Part shown: positions 15,389 to 25,555 of the stretch, piece after piece
Numbering within the stretch: position 1 is the first letter of the stretch
Layout of the letters: each line of letters starts with the position of its first letter
Assembly: GCA_902782125.1 (NCBI GenBank)
Contig: CACZMA010000012.1
Location: 1 to 52,290 of the forward strand
DNA from: Oscillospiraceae bacterium
GTDB taxonomy: Bacteria; Bacillota; Clostridia; Saccharofermentanales; Saccharofermentanaceae
Direction of reading: 5' to 3'
Length of the DNA: 52,290 nt
The notes under the pieces: generated by a model
Database searches by the model: none
Told to the model about the DNA's origin: nothing
Seen by the model: only the letters and a program-made list of their open reading frames with translations
Program-made: the position numbers and the translations under genes

Positions 15389-16580
15389 CTGATCCTCCGG
15401 CTGTTTCCGCAGTCTCTGAAGATCCTTCAGCATCTTCTTCCTGCTCTGCTGTCTTCTTGATTCCGTATGAACCCGGCTCGGGGCTCATCTCGGATTTCCT
15501 CATTATCTGGATATCGTCGGGATCCACATACAGACCGACGCGCTGACCTACCTTAACAGGGTCGACATTGTGGACCATCCATACGATGCCGTTGTCAGAT
15601 CTTACGAGGATCTCATAGTGTACGCCCTTGAATACGATCGACTCAACTGTACCGTTGATCCTTCCCTCGGCTTCTTCGCTTACATAGAAGTCCTCGGGTC
15701 TTATTACCATGTCGACATCGTTGTCCTGACCTTCGGTGAACTCCGGGAAGAGCGGGTCGACGCATGTGAACGTAATGCCGTCGGAGAAAGTAACTTCGAA
15801 ATCCTTCTTCATCGTTCCGGGAACGATGTTGGACTCTCCGATGAAGTCGGCAACATATGCATTCTTGGGTTCGTTATATACATCGATCGGTGTGCCGATC
15901 TGCTGGATGATGCCGTCTTTCATGACGATGATGGTATCTGACATCGTCAGCGCCTCTTCCTGGTCGTGCGTAACATATACGAAAGTAATGCCGAGGTCTC
16001 TCTGCATCTGCTTGAGCTCGATCTGCATCTCCTTGCGCATCTTGAGGTCGAGCGCGCCGAGAGGCTCGTCGAGGAGCAGGATGCGCGGACGGTTGACGAT
16101 GGCTCTTGCTATGGCAACTCTCTGCATCTGTCCTCCAGACAGCTGGTCGATGTATCTCTCGCCGTAATCTGCAAGACCGACCTTCGCCAGGGCCGTATTG
16201 ACTCTCTGCTCGATCTCCTTCTTGGGGACCTTCTTGATCTTGAGGCCGAATGCGACATTATCGAAAACATCCAGATGCGGGAACAGGGCATACCTCTGGA
16301 ACACGGTATTGATGTTCCTCTTATGTGCAGGAACCTTCAGAAGGTCTTCGCCTTCAAAATTTACTATGCCCGAATCAGCGGTCTCGAAGCCTGCGATGAT
16401 GCGGAGCGTCGTTGACTTACCGCAGCCGGAAGGACCGAGCAGCGTAATGAACTCATTATTTCTAATATAAAAAGTTATATCCTTAAGTACCTGTGTGCCG
16501 TCAAAGCTCTTGCACAGGTCCTTGATCTCTATGATGTGCTCTCTGCCGGTATCGTCCGGAAGGATCTGATTGTATGACAT
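15381..16580 (-). CDS. potA: Spermidine/putrescine ABC ATPase PotA, 399 aa
   Basis: This is the ATP-hydrolysing subunit that powers polyamine import. Walker A GPSGCGKST near 55, signature LSGGQMQR near 146, Walker B LLLDEPLGALD, switch His in VYVTHDQEEA. A TOBE regulatory domain follows (residues ~250-360). The last ~30 residues are acidic and low-complexity (EEDAEGSSETAETAGG). First transporter gene of the operon, 31 bases after the regulator gene. Confidence 0.95.
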   Translation of the reverse strand: MSYNQILPDDTGREHIIEIKDLCKSFDGTQVLKDITFYIRNNEFITLLGPSGCGKSTTLRIIAGFETADSGIVNFEGEDLLKVPAHKRNINTVFQRYALFPHLDVFDNVAFGLKIKKVPKKEIEQRVNTALAKVGLADYGERYIDQLSGGQMQRVAIARAIVNRPRILLLDEPLGALDLKMRKEMQIELKQMQRDLGITFVYVTHDQEEALTMSDTIIVMKDGIIQQIGTPIDVYNEPKNAYVADFIGESNIVPGTMKKDFEVTFSDGITFTCVDPLFPEFTEGQDNDVDMVIRPEDFYVSEEAEGRINGTVESIVFKGVHYEILVRSDNGIVWMVHNVDPVKVGQRVGLYVDPDDIQIMRKSEMSPEPGSYGIKKTAEQEEDAEGSSETAETAGGSDV

Positions 16581-16611
16581 TTATTTGCTCCCTGTAAGAA
16601 TGTTGTATTTG

Positions 16612-17151
16612 TCAGAAACTCGGGGGTGAGGAAATCCATATCACCTTCGCTTCGCGTTTGCTGCGGTTCTCAAGGTGATGGGGTTTGGCGGCCGTAAAGT
16701 AGAAGCTCTCACCTTTATGTGCTGTGTGCTCTTCTCCGCCGATCACCACGGTCACGATACCTTCCGTAACATAACCGAACTCCTCGCCCTCATGCGGATT
16801 ATCCGGATACGTCGCTCCGCCGGGCTCTATGGTCAGCATGATGGGTTCCATCTCATTCTTCTGCGCATTCGGGATAAGCCAGCAGATCTCGTTCTTCAGC
16901 TCTTCGTCCGTCTTCACCGAATAGTCGGCCTTGCCGTATACAACTCTCTCCGTTGATTCTTCCGAGAAGAACTGCGCGAAATCCGTTCCGAGCGCATTCA
17001 GTATGTCTTCAAGCGTCGCTATCGAGGGGGACGCCATGTCTCTCTCAAGCAGCGAGATAAAACCCTTAGACAGTTCGCATCTGTCTCCGAGTTCTTCCTG
17101 TGTCAGACCCTTCCTGATACGAAGGTTCTTTATCTTGAGTCCAATTTCCAT
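16612..17151 (-). CDS. XRE-family regulator with cupin domain, 179 aa
   Basis: This DNA-binding regulator has an N-terminal helix-turn-helix (GLTQEELGDRCELSKGFISLLERD, residues 15-38). A C-terminal cupin sensor follows (PHEGEEFGYVTEGIVTVVIGGEEHTAHKGESFYFTAAKPHHLEN), with the histidine/glutamate positions of a metal or small-molecule pocket. This PuuR/SinR-like plan is common for genes regulating the pot operon they head, probably in response to polyamines. A promoter and candidate operator are just upstream. Confidence 0.88.
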   Translation of the reverse strand: MEIGLKIKNLRIRKGLTQEELGDRCELSKGFISLLERDMASPSIATLEDILNALGTDFAQFFSEESTERVVYGKADYSVKTDEELKNEICWLIPNAQKNEMEPIMLTIEPGGATYPDNPHEGEEFGYVTEGIVTVVIGGEEHTAHKGESFYFTAAKPHHLENRSKREAKVIWISSPPSF

Positions 17152-17192
17152 CAGTTTTCTGCCTTTAAACTCTGAATTTACAAGTATTAAAC

Positions 17193-17235
17193 TTAACAGC
17201 GAACGGATTATACAGGATATTAAACTCGCTGTAAA
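17193..17235 (-). promoter_or_regulatory. Promoter and candidate operator of the pot operon
   Basis: TTTACA (17235 to 17230) and TATAAT (17212 to 17207) are 17 bases apart with a TG before the -10. TTAACAGCGA (17193-17202) and TCGCTGTAAA (17226-17235) are inverted copies (9 of 10) that flank the -10 and cover the -35, as an operator for the cupin regulator would. Confidence 0.7.
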
Positions 17236-17317
17236 GTATTTCTAAACCGATATTGCATTCAATTCTGTATGATGTTATCAACCGGAATTTATGTTTTGTA
17301 ATGTCCCTGAAACAGTA

Positions 17318-17345
17318 TTGAAATAAATTGGGCAGGATATATAAT
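17318..17345 (+). promoter_or_regulatory. Promoter of the coiled-coil protein gene
   Basis: TTGAAA (17318-17323) and TATAAT (17340-17345), 16-base spacer, start expected near 17352, giving a ~60-nt leader. The rest of 17236-17411 shows nothing else. Confidence 0.65.
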
Positions 17346-17411
17346 ATTTTTATCATTATTCTTTTATTTCTAGGGTTTGATCGTTTCGAAAAGATAAGGG
17401 AGAATGCAGAA

Positions 17412-18773
17412 ATGACAAATTTGTTTGATGTTCTAAAACCAAAGGATGACAATCTCGCACTCGGCACTGTCGGTGCTTCAGTTGACACAGCCGGAACAAA
17501 GGCTGCTACAAAGGAGGCACCCAAGAATATCGTTGCCGCTTCAGCCAACGAATCTCCTGCAGCAGCTGCTGCAAGGGAGAGAGCAGAAGCAGCTAAGGCC
17601 CAGATCGAGATGCGTAAGGCAGCCGAGGCTCAGAGAAGAGCTGCCGAAGAGAGGAAAGCTCTCGAAGAATCAGCAAGGAAGCATATGTCTGAGAGCAACG
17701 GCAAGACCGCTCCGGCTTCAGCTGCAGCAGAGGCAGCAAAGTCTTTCGAGCTCAAGCCGCCGATAAAGAGACCTAAGTCTGCTTCCGTCAATCATGCACA
17801 GTACATTGCCGAGGAGAGAGAGAAGGGCAAGATCGTTGAAGAAGATCCCATCTCCGCTGAGACCAGGAAGGCTAAGGCCAAGGTTAGCGCCGCGCAGATA
17901 GAAGAGCGCAAGGCCATCCAGCGTTCAGAGACTGCAGCAAAGAAGGCAGAAGATGCACTTAAGGCAGTTGAGGCTGCCAATGCCGCACTCGCTGAAGCAG
18001 AGAAGCTCGAACTCGAAGCTCAGTCCGCAGTTAAGGAAGTCGAAGCAGATACACTCGATTCCGTCCATAAGGCAGAAGTAGCAAGAGAAGAAGCCATGAA
18101 GGCTTTGGAGATCGCTCGTGCTGCTGACGAGAAGGCTGTCAACGAAGAGAAGATCGCTGCAGAGAAGAAGGCAGAGATGGATGCAAGAGTCGTTGCCCTC
18201 GGTAAGATCGAGAAGGTTAGACTTGAGGCTCAGCAGAATCTGGATGCTGCCATCATCGCTGCAAAGAGAGCTGATGAAGAAGCAGAGAATGCACTTGCAG
18301 ATACTCAAGTTGCCAAGGATAACCTCCGTAAGGCTGAAGAAGAAGCTGCGATAGCAGATAAGAAGAGACTCGAGGAAGAAGCAAGAGCTAATGCCCGCAA
18401 GGAAGAGGAAGCTGCAAGAGTTGCAGCCGAGAAGGCCAAGGAAGCTGCGGCACTTGCTCAGAAGAGAGCTGAAGAAGCTCAGCAGGCTGCTCTCAAGGCT
18501 GCCGAGGAAGCAAGAGCTGCTCTCGAGAGAGCTGAAGAAGAAGCAAGGATCGCCATCGAGAAGGCTGAGTTCATCGCCAAGCTCGAGGCTGAAGGTGCTA
18601 TCGAACCTGCGCCCGCACCTGCTGTCAAGGAAGAGGCTCCTGCTGCTGTAGCACCCAAGCAGGCTCCCGCTGCAAAGCAGACGGATGCTGCACCTGCTGC
18701 TCCCGCAGTCGAGAAGCCTGTAACGCCCGCAGCACCTGCAAGACCTGCAGGAAGACCCGGAAGCGCACGCTGA
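17412..18773 (+). CDS. Ala/Glu/Lys-rich long coiled-coil protein, 453 aa
   Basis: Function not recognised. After a short head (MTNLFDVLKPKDDNLALG) almost the whole protein to residue ~395 is charged coiled coil built on AEEAAR/EKAKEAA-like heptads, ending in a Pro/Ala tail (APAPAVKEEAPAAV..., RPAGRPGSAR). There is no signal peptide or membrane segment. ATG at 17412 has AGGGAGA upstream; the frame runs on to 17328 but that would start inside the promoter. It resembles TolA-like or bacterial filament-type proteins only in composition. Monocistronic, between its own promoter and a strong terminator. Confidence 0.8.
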   Translation: MTNLFDVLKPKDDNLALGTVGASVDTAGTKAATKEAPKNIVAASANESPAAAAARERAEAAKAQIEMRKAAEAQRRAAEERKALEESARKHMSESNGKTAPASAAAEAAKSFELKPPIKRPKSASVNHAQYIAEEREKGKIVEEDPISAETRKAKAKVSAAQIEERKAIQRSETAAKKAEDALKAVEAANAALAEAEKLELEAQSAVKEVEADTLDSVHKAEVAREEAMKALEIARAADEKAVNEEKIAAEKKAEMDARVVALGKIEKVRLEAQQNLDAAIIAAKRADEEAENALADTQVAKDNLRKAEEEAAIADKKRLEEEARANARKEEEAARVAAEKAKEAAALAQKRAEEAQQAALKAAEEARAALERAEEEARIAIEKAEFIAKLEAEGAIEPAPAPAVKEEAPAAVAPKQAPAAKQTDAAPAAPAVEKPVTPAAPARPAGRPGSAR

Positions 18774-18798
18774 CAAACTTTATACTTAACGATTACCC

Positions 18799-18830
18799 GA
18801 GGTTCCGCGGTATTGCGGGACCTCTTTTTT
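18799..18830 (+). terminator. Terminator of the coiled-coil gene
   Basis: GAGGTTCCGC (18799-18808) pairs with GCGGGACCTC (18815-18824), followed by six T. Confidence 0.9.
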
Positions 18831-18861
18831 GTTGTCTTGATCATATTCCGTGGCATAGAAT

Positions 18862-18895
18862 AAGGGCTCCGCAGTTGCCTGCGAAGCCCTTTTGG
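18862..18895 (-). terminator. Terminator of tuf
   Basis: AAGGGCTTCGCA / TGCGGAGCCCTT (18891 to 18862) is a 12-bp stem with one mismatch, 27 bases after the tuf stop; the minus-strand tail is only moderately T-rich. Confidence 0.7.
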
Positions 18896-18922
18896 TTTGC
18901 TTTAAGTTAACCGATCAGTCGA

Positions 18923-20125
18923 TTACTCGATGATTGTAGCAACTGTACCAGCGCCTACTGTGTGGCCACCCTCACGGATAGCGAACTTAAGACCCTGCTC
19001 CATAGCGATAGGAGTGATGAGGTCAGCCTCGATCGTTACGTGGTCACCGGGCATGCACATGTCTGTGCCTTCAGGAAGCTTGATAACGCCTGTAACGTCT
19101 GTTGTTCTGAAGTAGAACTGAGGACGGTAACCTGTGAAGAATGCCTTGTGACGGCCACCCTCTTCCTTAGTAAGAACGTAAACCTGACCTGTGAACTTTG
19201 TGTGAGGTGTTGTTGTGCCGGGCTTAGCGATAACCTGGCCTCTCTCAACTTCCTTACGGTCGATACCACGGAGGAGGCAGCCGATGTTGTCGCCTGCTTC
19301 AGCCTGGTCCATAGACTTACGGAACATCTCAACGCCGGTAATCGTTGTAGCCTTAGGCTCGTCCTGGAGACCAACGATCTCTGCAGGATCACCAACCTTA
19401 ACAGTACCTCTCTCAAGACGGCCTGTAGCAACAGTACCACGGCCGGAAATCGTGAATACATCCTCGACAGGCATAAGGAAAGGCTTGTCTGTAGGACGCT
19501 CAGGTGTAGCGATGTAAGAGTCAACTGCAGCCATGAGCTCAACGATAGGCTTGTAAACCTCATCGTTAGGATCTGTAGAAGTGGACTCAAGAACCTGAAG
19601 AGCAGAACCACGGATGATAGGTGTGTCATCACCGGGGAAGTCATACTGGTTGAGGAGGTCTCTGATGTCCATCTCAACGAGCTCGAGGAGCTCAGGGTCA
19701 TCAACCTGATCGCACTTGTTCATGAATACAACGATGTAAGGAACGCCTACCTGACGAGCGAGCAGGATGTGCTCACGTGTCTGGGGCATTGGGCCGTCTG
19801 CTGCAGAAACAACGAGGATAGCACCGTCCATCTGAGCTGCGCCGGTGATCATGTTCTTGATGTAGTCAGCGTGGCCGGGGCAGTCAACGTGTGCATAGTG
19901 ACGTGACTCTGTCTCATACTCAACGTGTGCTGTATTGATCGTGATACCACGAGCTCTTTCCTCAGGTGCGCTGTCGATAGAAGCATAGTCATTGAACTGA
20001 GCTCCGCCCTTCATAGCGAGAACCTTTGTGATTGCTGCTGTGAGGGTTGTCTTACCGTGGTCAACGTGACCAATGGTACCAATGTTTACGTGCGGCTTGT
20101 TACGTACGAACTTTTCTCTAGCCAT
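18923..20125 (-). CDS. tuf: Elongation factor Tu, 400 aa
   Basis: This GTPase delivers aminoacyl-tRNA to the ribosome. G motifs: GHVDHGKTT near 19, DCPGHADY near 81, NKCD near 136. Domains 2 and 3 are complete, ending [10 protein letters not shown]. The start has a strong ribosome site (AGGAGGAAA). It is the last gene of the str operon but also has its own promoter at 20201-20229. Confidence 0.98.
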   Translation of the reverse strand: MAREKFVRNKPHVNIGTIGHVDHGKTTLTAAITKVLAMKGGAQFNDYASIDSAPEERARGITINTAHVEYETESRHYAHVDCPGHADYIKNMITGAAQMDGAILVVSAADGPMPQTREHILLARQVGVPYIVVFMNKCDQVDDPELLELVEMDIRDLLNQYDFPGDDTPIIRGSALQVLESTSTDPNDEVYKPIVELMAAVDSYIATPERPTDKPFLMPVEDVFTISGRGTVATGRLERGTVKVGDPAEIVGLQDEPKATTITGVEMFRKSMDQAEAGDNIGCLLRGIDRKEVERGQVIAKPGTTTPHTKFTGQVYVLTKEEGGRHKAFFTGYRPQFYFRTTDVTGVIKLPEGTDMCMPGDHVTIEADLITPIAMEQGLKFAIREGGHTVGAGTVATIIE

Positions 20126-20200
20126 TGTTAATTTCCTCCTAGAAATTATGTAAAACTTAATTTGTCTTCACGCTTTAGATCTTTTACAGCGATAGGAACT

Positions 20201-20229
20201 ATTCTACAGATTTTTTTTACTACTTTCAA
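20201..20229 (-). promoter_or_regulatory. Internal promoter for tuf
   Basis: TTGAAA (20229 to 20224) and TAGAAT (20206 to 20201) are separated by 17 bases in the 154-base fusA-tuf gap, giving a ~70-nt leader. It would allow EF-Tu to be made in excess of the other str gene products. Confidence 0.65.
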
Positions 20230-20279
20230 GTAAGCAATCCGATACAGGCTCCTATCCTGTAAACGATTCTTCGTGATTA

Positions 20280-22352
20280 TTATTTCTTTAAGATCTCTTC
20301 CATGATGCTCTTCGGCGTCTCAGCAAAGTGGCTGATCTGCATTACGAAGGTACCACGACCCTGTGTTGTGGATCTCAGGTCTGTTGCATAACCGAACATG
20401 TTAGCAAGCGGAACCTCGGCATGGATCTGCTGTGAGCCGTTCATAGGCTCGATCTCGCGGATGTTGCCGCGGCGTGCATTGATACCGCCGATTACGTCTC
20501 CGAGATACTCATCAGGTACTTCGATGTCTACCTTCATGACAGGCTCGAGGAGGCAAGGATCTGCCTTCGCCATACCTGCCTTGAAGCCCATGGAACCTGC
20601 GATCTTGAACGCCATCTCTGAAGAGTCGACATCGTGGAACGAACCGTCGTAAACGGTAACCTTAACGTCAACAACAGGATAGCCTCCGAGAACGCCTGCC
20701 TGCATAGCTTCCTGAACACCGGCATCGATAGGAGCGATGAACTCCTTCGGGATGGAACCACCAACTGTCTCGTTGACAAACTGGTAGCCTGCACCGGGTT
20801 CCTGGGGCTCGAGTCTGAGCCAGCAGTCGCCGTACTGACCGTGACCACCGGACTGACGTACAAAACGTCCCTCGGCCTCGACGGTCTTTCTGATGGTCTC
20901 CTTATAAGAAACCTGAGGTGCACCAACGTTAGCCTCTACCTTGAACTCACGGAAAAGACGGTCAACGATGATGTCGAGGTGAAGCTCACCCATGCCGGCG
21001 ATGATCGTCTGGCCTGTCTCCTGGTTTGTATAGGTACGGAATGTCGGGTCTTCCTCTGCGAGCTTCTGGAGAGCGATGAGCATCTTCTCCTGTGAAGCCT
21101 TGGACTTAGGCTCGATGGCAACTTCGATAACAGGCTCCGGGAACTCCATGGACTCGAGGATGATAGGATGATCCTCGTCACAAAGGGTGTTACCTGTTGT
21201 GGTGTCCTTGAGACCGATAGCTGCAGCGATGTCGCCGGAGAATACTTCGTTGATCTCCTTACGCTCATTAGCGTGCATCTGAACGATACGTCCGATACGC
21301 TCCTTCTTGTTCTTGGAAGAATTGAGAACGTATGAACCTGAGAGCAGAACGCCGGAGTAAACTCTGAAGAAGCAGAGCTTACCTACGAAAGGATCTGTAG
21401 CGATCTTGAATGCGAGAGCGGAGAAAGGCTCTTCATCAGAAGAAGGTCTCTCTTCCTCTTCGTCTGTCTCGGGGTTAACGCCCTTGATAGCAGGAACGTC
21501 AAGCGGAGAAGGCATGTAATCAACGATCGCGTCGAGGAGCAGCTGAACGCCCTTGTTACGGAGTGAGGTACCGCATGTTACGGGGATAACCTTACACTCG
21601 CAGCAAGCCTTACGCAGAGCAGCCTTGAGTTCGTCGACCGAGATCTCCTCACCGTCAAGGTACTTCATTGTAAGTTCGTCATCTGTCTCGCAGATCTTCT
21701 CGACCATTGCTTCTCTTCTTGCCTTGACATCTTCGAGCATGTCAGCAGGAACGTCACGATCCTCATACTCTTTACCGTCCTCTGAGATGTAAACCTCAGC
21801 ACGCATGGTCATAAGATCGATGATTCCCGAGAAGCTGTCCTCAGCACCGATAGGGCACTGGATAGCAACAGGAACATTCTTAAGACGATCGGAGATCATG
21901 TCGCAAACATGATCGAAGTTCGCACCCATGATATCCATCTTATTAACGAATACCATTCTCGGAACTCCGTAGTGCTCAGCCTGTCTCCAAACTGTCTCTG
22001 TCTGCGGCTCAACGCCGCCTCTTGCAGACATAACCGTAACTGCACCGTCGAGGACACGGAGTGATCTCTCAACCTCTACCGTGAAGTCAACGTGGCCGGG
22101 GGTGTCGATGATGTTGATCCTGTGACCCTTCCAGGGAGCTGTTGTAGCAGCGGAAGTGATCGTGATACCACGCTCCTGCTCCTGAACCATCCAGTCCATG
22201 GTAGCAGCACCATCGTGAACCTCACCGAGCTTACGGTTGATACCGGAGTAATAAAGAATTCTCTCGGTTGTTGTTGTCTTACCGGCGTCGATGTGAGCCA
22301 TAATACCGATATTTCTTGTTTTCTCAAGCGGATACTGTCTAGTAGCAGCCAT
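20280..22352 (-). CDS. fusA: Elongation factor G, 690 aa
   Basis: This translocation GTPase of the ribosome also acts with RRF in recycling. [10 protein letters not shown] near 19, DTPGHVDF near 83, NKMD near 137, then domains II-V, with domain IV region around [15 protein letters not shown]. Normal length. Co-directional with rpsG, 29 bases apart. Confidence 0.98.
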   Translation of the reverse strand: MAATRQYPLEKTRNIGIMAHIDAGKTTTTERILYYSGINRKLGEVHDGAATMDWMVQEQERGITITSAATTAPWKGHRINIIDTPGHVDFTVEVERSLRVLDGAVTVMSARGGVEPQTETVWRQAEHYGVPRMVFVNKMDIMGANFDHVCDMISDRLKNVPVAIQCPIGAEDSFSGIIDLMTMRAEVYISEDGKEYEDRDVPADMLEDVKARREAMVEKICETDDELTMKYLDGEEISVDELKAALRKACCECKVIPVTCGTSLRNKGVQLLLDAIVDYMPSPLDVPAIKGVNPETDEEEERPSSDEEPFSALAFKIATDPFVGKLCFFRVYSGVLLSGSYVLNSSKNKKERIGRIVQMHANERKEINEVFSGDIAAAIGLKDTTTGNTLCDEDHPIILESMEFPEPVIEVAIEPKSKASQEKMLIALQKLAEEDPTFRTYTNQETGQTIIAGMGELHLDIIVDRLFREFKVEANVGAPQVSYKETIRKTVEAEGRFVRQSGGHGQYGDCWLRLEPQEPGAGYQFVNETVGGSIPKEFIAPIDAGVQEAMQAGVLGGYPVVDVKVTVYDGSFHDVDSSEMAFKIAGSMGFKAGMAKADPCLLEPVMKVDIEVPDEYLGDVIGGINARRGNIREIEPMNGSQQIHAEVPLANMFGYATDLRSTTQGRGTFVMQISHFAETPKSIMEEILKK

Positions 22353-22381
22353 TAAGTATTGTGCTCCTTTCTCTAAGCCGA

Positions 22382-22852
22382 TTAACGATTGTAATGAGCG
22401 AATGCCTTGTTAGCATCAGCCATTCTGTGCATTTCTTCTTTCTTCTTGAATGCTCCGCCTGTCTCGTTTGCAGCATCCATAAGCTCAGCAGCGAGGCGCT
22501 CCTTCATAGTGCGCTCGGAACGTGCTCTGGAAAACTGAACGAGCCATCTCAGACCAAGAGTAAGTCTTCTCTCAGGCTTAACATCCATAGGGATCTGATA
22601 GTTGGCACCGCCTACACGACGTGCTTTGCACTCGAGAGTAGGCATAACATTCTCAAGAGCCTTGTAGAAAACATCAAGAGGCTCTTCGTTTGTACGCTCT
22701 TTGATGATGTCAAAAGCGTCATAAGTGATTTTCTGGGCTACGCCCTTCTTGCCGTCCAGCATGATATTGTTGATGAGCTTGCTCACCTTGATATCATTGT
22801 AGACAGGATCCGGAAGAACGGTCCTCTTTGGGGTATTGCCTTTTCTTGGCAC
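22382..22852 (-). CDS. rpsG: 30S ribosomal protein S7, 156 aa
   Basis: This primary 16S rRNA-binding protein of the small-subunit head contacts mRNA and E-site tRNA. The start [20 protein letters not shown] and the end NKAFAHYNR are typical; length is standard. Second gene of the str operon. The 156-base gap to rpsL contains a perfect stem CCGCTTA/TAAGCGG (22991-23006) just after the rpsL stop, without a T tail. Confidence 0.97.
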   Translation of the reverse strand: MPRKGNTPKRTVLPDPVYNDIKVSKLINNIMLDGKKGVAQKITYDAFDIIKERTNEEPLDVFYKALENVMPTLECKARRVGGANYQIPMDVKPERRLTLGLRWLVQFSRARSERTMKERLAAELMDAANETGGAFKKKEEMHRMADANKAFAHYNR

Positions 22853-23008
22853 TTTGCTTCCCTCCTTACATGATTATCAGTGTTACTGAAACCATAGGTA
22901 CTCACGTTTCAGTTGTTCGTTGGACGTGTTGTGCGTAAGTCAAAGCAATGCTCTATATGAACAATGTACTGACCCGCGTTGTCCTGTTGACCGCTTATCT
23001 AAGCGGGA

Positions 23009-23440
23009 TTACTTCTTTACCTTCGCTGCCTTAGGCTTCTTAGCGCCGTACTTGGATCTACCCTGTGCACGGTCAGCAACGCCTGCAGTATCAAGAGTGC
23101 CTCTGATGATGTGATAACGTACACCAGGGAGGTCCTTAACACGGCCGCCTCTGATAAGTACAACAGAGTGCTCCTGAAGGTTATGTCCGATACCCGGAAT
23201 ATAAGCAGTAACTTCGTAGCCGTTTGTAAGACGTACACGGGCAACCTTACGAAGAGCCGAGTTAGGCTTCTTAGGTGTCGTTGTCTTAACTACAGTGCAA
23301 ACACCACGCTTCTGGGGAGATCTGGTATCAGTCTCTCTGTTCTTGATGGTGTTCATTGAAAACTGCAGAGCCGGTGAAGCAGACTTGTATGTCTTGGACT
23401 GTCTGCCGGACTTAACTAATTGATTGAACGTTGGCATCAA
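23009..23440 (-). CDS. rpsL: 30S ribosomal protein S12, 143 aa
   Basis: This decoding-centre protein governs accuracy. The loop [19 protein letters not shown] keeps the lysine at the streptomycin-sensitivity position, and [14 protein letters not shown] is intact, so no resistance change is seen. First gene of the str operon. rpoB/rpoC and the L7Ae-like gene often found just upstream are absent; the divergent oadA gene is there instead. Confidence 0.97.
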   Translation of the reverse strand: MMPTFNQLVKSGRQSKTYKSASPALQFSMNTIKNRETDTRSPQKRGVCTVVKTTTPKKPNSALRKVARVRLTNGYEVTAYIPGIGHNLQEHSVVLIRGGRVKDLPGVRYHIIRGTLDTAGVADRAQGRSKYGAKKPKAAKVKK

Positions 23441-23502
23441 TACATCTCCTTTCTTAAGTATTGCACGCTAAAAGGGCGCAAAGTCCCCTCTGCGAGCAAT
23501 TA

Positions 23503-23531
23503 AGTATACACCCGCATTTTTGGAATGTAAA
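23503..23531 (-). promoter_or_regulatory. Promoter of the str operon
   Basis: TTTACA (23531 to 23526), 17 bases, TATACT (23508 to 23503). The leader to rpsL is ~55 nt and includes AAAGGAGATG just ahead of the start. Confidence 0.7.
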
Positions 23532-23644
23532 CCGCCAATTTCAAAGGCTTTGGGCGGGCGCAGATTCGCCCGGAGAGCCTTCCCGGGTTTGATAATGATA
23601 CAAAAATAGCATTAAAAATTAGACATTAAAGCAAAAAAATAATA

Positions 23645-23673
23645 TTCACTTATCATTCCAAACCCTTTATACT
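23645..23673 (+). promoter_or_regulatory. Promoter of the oxaloacetate decarboxylase operon
   Basis: TTCACT (23645-23650), 17 bases, TATACT (23668-23673). Nothing else is visible in the divergent intergenic region 23532-23644 beyond AT-rich DNA and a small GC hairpin near 23555-23585. Confidence 0.55.
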
Positions 23674-23718
23674 TCATAAGGTTATATTTTTAAACTAAAT
23701 CAAGGAGCGTGACTTCAT

Positions 23719-25101
23719 ATGAAAGTTAACATCACCGAAACAGTGTTGCGTGACGCACAGCAGTCGCTCATCGCAACCCGTATGCCTTTCTCTGATTTCG
23801 AGGGCATACTTGAGAACCTGGACAACAGCGGTTACTACTCGCTTGAGTGCTGGGGCGGCGCCACATTCGATTCCTGCCTCAGATACCTTGACGAGGATCC
23901 GTGGGAGAGACTCCGCAAGATCAAGGAAGTCTGCAAGAAGACTCCCCTTCAGATGCTCATCCGCGGTCAGAACATCCTCGGATACAAGCACTATCCCGAC
24001 GATGTAGTCCGTCTCTTCTGCCGTAAGGCTGCAGAGAACGGTATGGATATCTTCCGTATCTTCGACGCGCTCAATGATTTCAGAAATATCGAAGTCTGCA
24101 TCGACGAAGTTAAGAAGTGCAACAAGCACGCACAGGGCTGCATCTGCTACACAACATCTCCCGTTCACACGATCGAGAAGTACGTAGAGATGGGCAAGCA
24201 GCTCGAGAGCATGGGCGTTGATTCCATCGCCATCAAGGATATGGCCGGCATCTGCGGACCTCAGGAAGCATACGATCTCGTTAAGGCTCTCAAGTCTGAG
24301 GTCAAGGTTCCGATCCAGTTCCACACACACGCTACAACAGGCCTCGGCCCCATCACTCTCGTAAAGGCAGTTGAGGCCGGCGTTGATACCATCGACTGCG
24401 CCATCTCAACAATGGGCGGCGGCACATCACAGCCTGCAACAGAGTCCATGAACTATGCGCTCAAGCAGCTCGGCTATGAGACAGACCTTGATGAGGACCG
24501 CCTCAAGAAGACAGCTGATTTCTTCAAGCCTGTAAGACAGAAGTTCCTCGACGAAGGCAGACTCAATCCTACAGTCCTCGGTGTCAGAGCAGACATCCTT
24601 AAGTATCAGGTTCCGGGCGGAATGCTCTCCAACATGATCGCTAACCTTACAGACATGCATGCAATGGATAAGTTCGACGAGGCTCTCGCCGAGATCCCTG
24701 CAGTAAGGAAGGACATGGGTTATCCGCCGCTCGTTACACCTCTGTCTCAGATGGTCGGTAACCAGGCGGTTCAGAACGTACTCCTCGGCGAGCGTTACAA
24801 GAACATCTCCAAGGAGATCAAGGCGTTCCTCAGAGGCGAGTACGGCAAGGCTCCGGGCGAAGTTAACCAGGAACTCATCGACAGATGCTGGAAGCCTGAG
24901 GAACTCGTTCAGGGCAGATACGCAGATACACTCGAGCCTGCTTTCGAGAAGACAAAGGCAGAGCTTGGTGACAAGGCCCGTTCTGATGAGGATGTTCTCT
25001 CCTACATCGCTTTCCCTCAGGTTGCCGAGAAGTTCTTTGAGGCACGTGAGGAGAAGGAATCCAACACCGTTAACTACACGATCGAGAAGAAGGAGGACTG
25101 A
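23719..25101 (+). CDS. oadA: Oxaloacetate decarboxylase carboxyltransferase subunit, 460 aa
   Basis: This enzyme moves CO2 from oxaloacetate to enzyme-bound biotin. HMGL-like TIM barrel with RDAQQSLIATR (metal Asp) at residue ~11, IKDMAG lysine near 176 and HTHATTG metal histidines near 206; then the PYC/OADA conserved C-terminal part. The biotin domain fused to many OadA proteins is absent and is supplied by a separate gene two places downstream. No biotin carboxylase is present, so this is a decarboxylase pump and not a pyruvate carboxylase. Related malonate or methylmalonyl-CoA enzymes are less likely. Confidence 0.9.
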   Translation: MKVNITETVLRDAQQSLIATRMPFSDFEGILENLDNSGYYSLECWGGATFDSCLRYLDEDPWERLRKIKEVCKKTPLQMLIRGQNILGYKHYPDDVVRLFCRKAAENGMDIFRIFDALNDFRNIEVCIDEVKKCNKHAQGCICYTTSPVHTIEKYVEMGKQLESMGVDSIAIKDMAGICGPQEAYDLVKALKSEVKVPIQFHTHATTGLGPITLVKAVEAGVDTIDCAISTMGGGTSQPATESMNYALKQLGYETDLDEDRLKKTADFFKPVRQKFLDEGRLNPTVLGVRADILKYQVPGGMLSNMIANLTDMHAMDKFDEALAEIPAVRKDMGYPPLVTPLSQMVGNQAVQNVLLGERYKNISKEIKAFLRGEYGKAPGEVNQELIDRCWKPEELVQGRYADTLEPAFEKTKAELGDKARSDEDVLSYIAFPQVAEKFFEAREEKESNTVNYTIEKKED

Positions 25102-25544
25102 TGATGGATTTCATTATCCGCGCAGGCATTAATGCCAATCTTCTTGCAGGCACCTTCATGCTTGCTGAAGAAGATTCAGGCTCCAATGTCCTGACTCCTT
25201 TCCAGCCCCAGCTGGATCCCGGGACGATGTTCATGAACGCAGGTATCGTTATGGCTGTCGTTTTCGCCGTCCTGTTTATTATGTATGTCATGATCTCCTT
25301 GTCGAGCAAGCTCATCGCTGCTCTCCCTTCCGGAGATAAGAAGACAGCAGAGGCTCCCGTTGCTCCTGCAGCCGTACCCGCTGCTACCGCTTCCGAGGAA
25401 GAGGATTTCTCATCCGGTACCCTTAAGCTCAAGGGCTGCGACGAGAAGACAGCCGCTATGATCATGGCCATCGTCTCCGACAACACGGGGATTCCGCTGT
25501 CGGAACTCGTTTTCAAGTCGATCACGCTGGTTGAGAATAAGTAA
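25101..25544 (+). CDS. oadG: OadG-like gamma subunit, 147 aa
   Basis: This small membrane anchor of the Na+-pumping decarboxylase has one transmembrane helix ([20 protein letters not shown], residues ~49-68). An Ala/Pro linker follows, then a short soluble C-terminal domain ([22 protein letters not shown]). Its start overlaps the oadA stop, and a second in-frame ATG follows immediately. The usual C-terminal Zn-binding His tail is not evident, so assignment rests on topology and position. Confidence 0.75.
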   Translation: MMDFIIRAGINANLLAGTFMLAEEDSGSNVLTPFQPQLDPGTMFMNAGIVMAVVFAVLFIMYVMISLSSKLIAALPSGDKKTAEAPVAPAAVPAATASEEEDFSSGTLKLKGCDEKTAAMIMAIVSDNTGIPLSELVFKSITLVENK

Positions 25545-25555
25545 AGGAGAACATC

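Noticed and set aside
17925..18776. 283-codon Ser/Cys/Leu-rich frame antisense to the coiled-coil gene
   Set aside because: Composition is the mirror of GCN/GAR codon runs on the other strand; not a gene.
18962..19906. 314-codon frame antisense to tuf
   Set aside because: Shadow of a highly conserved, codon-biased gene.
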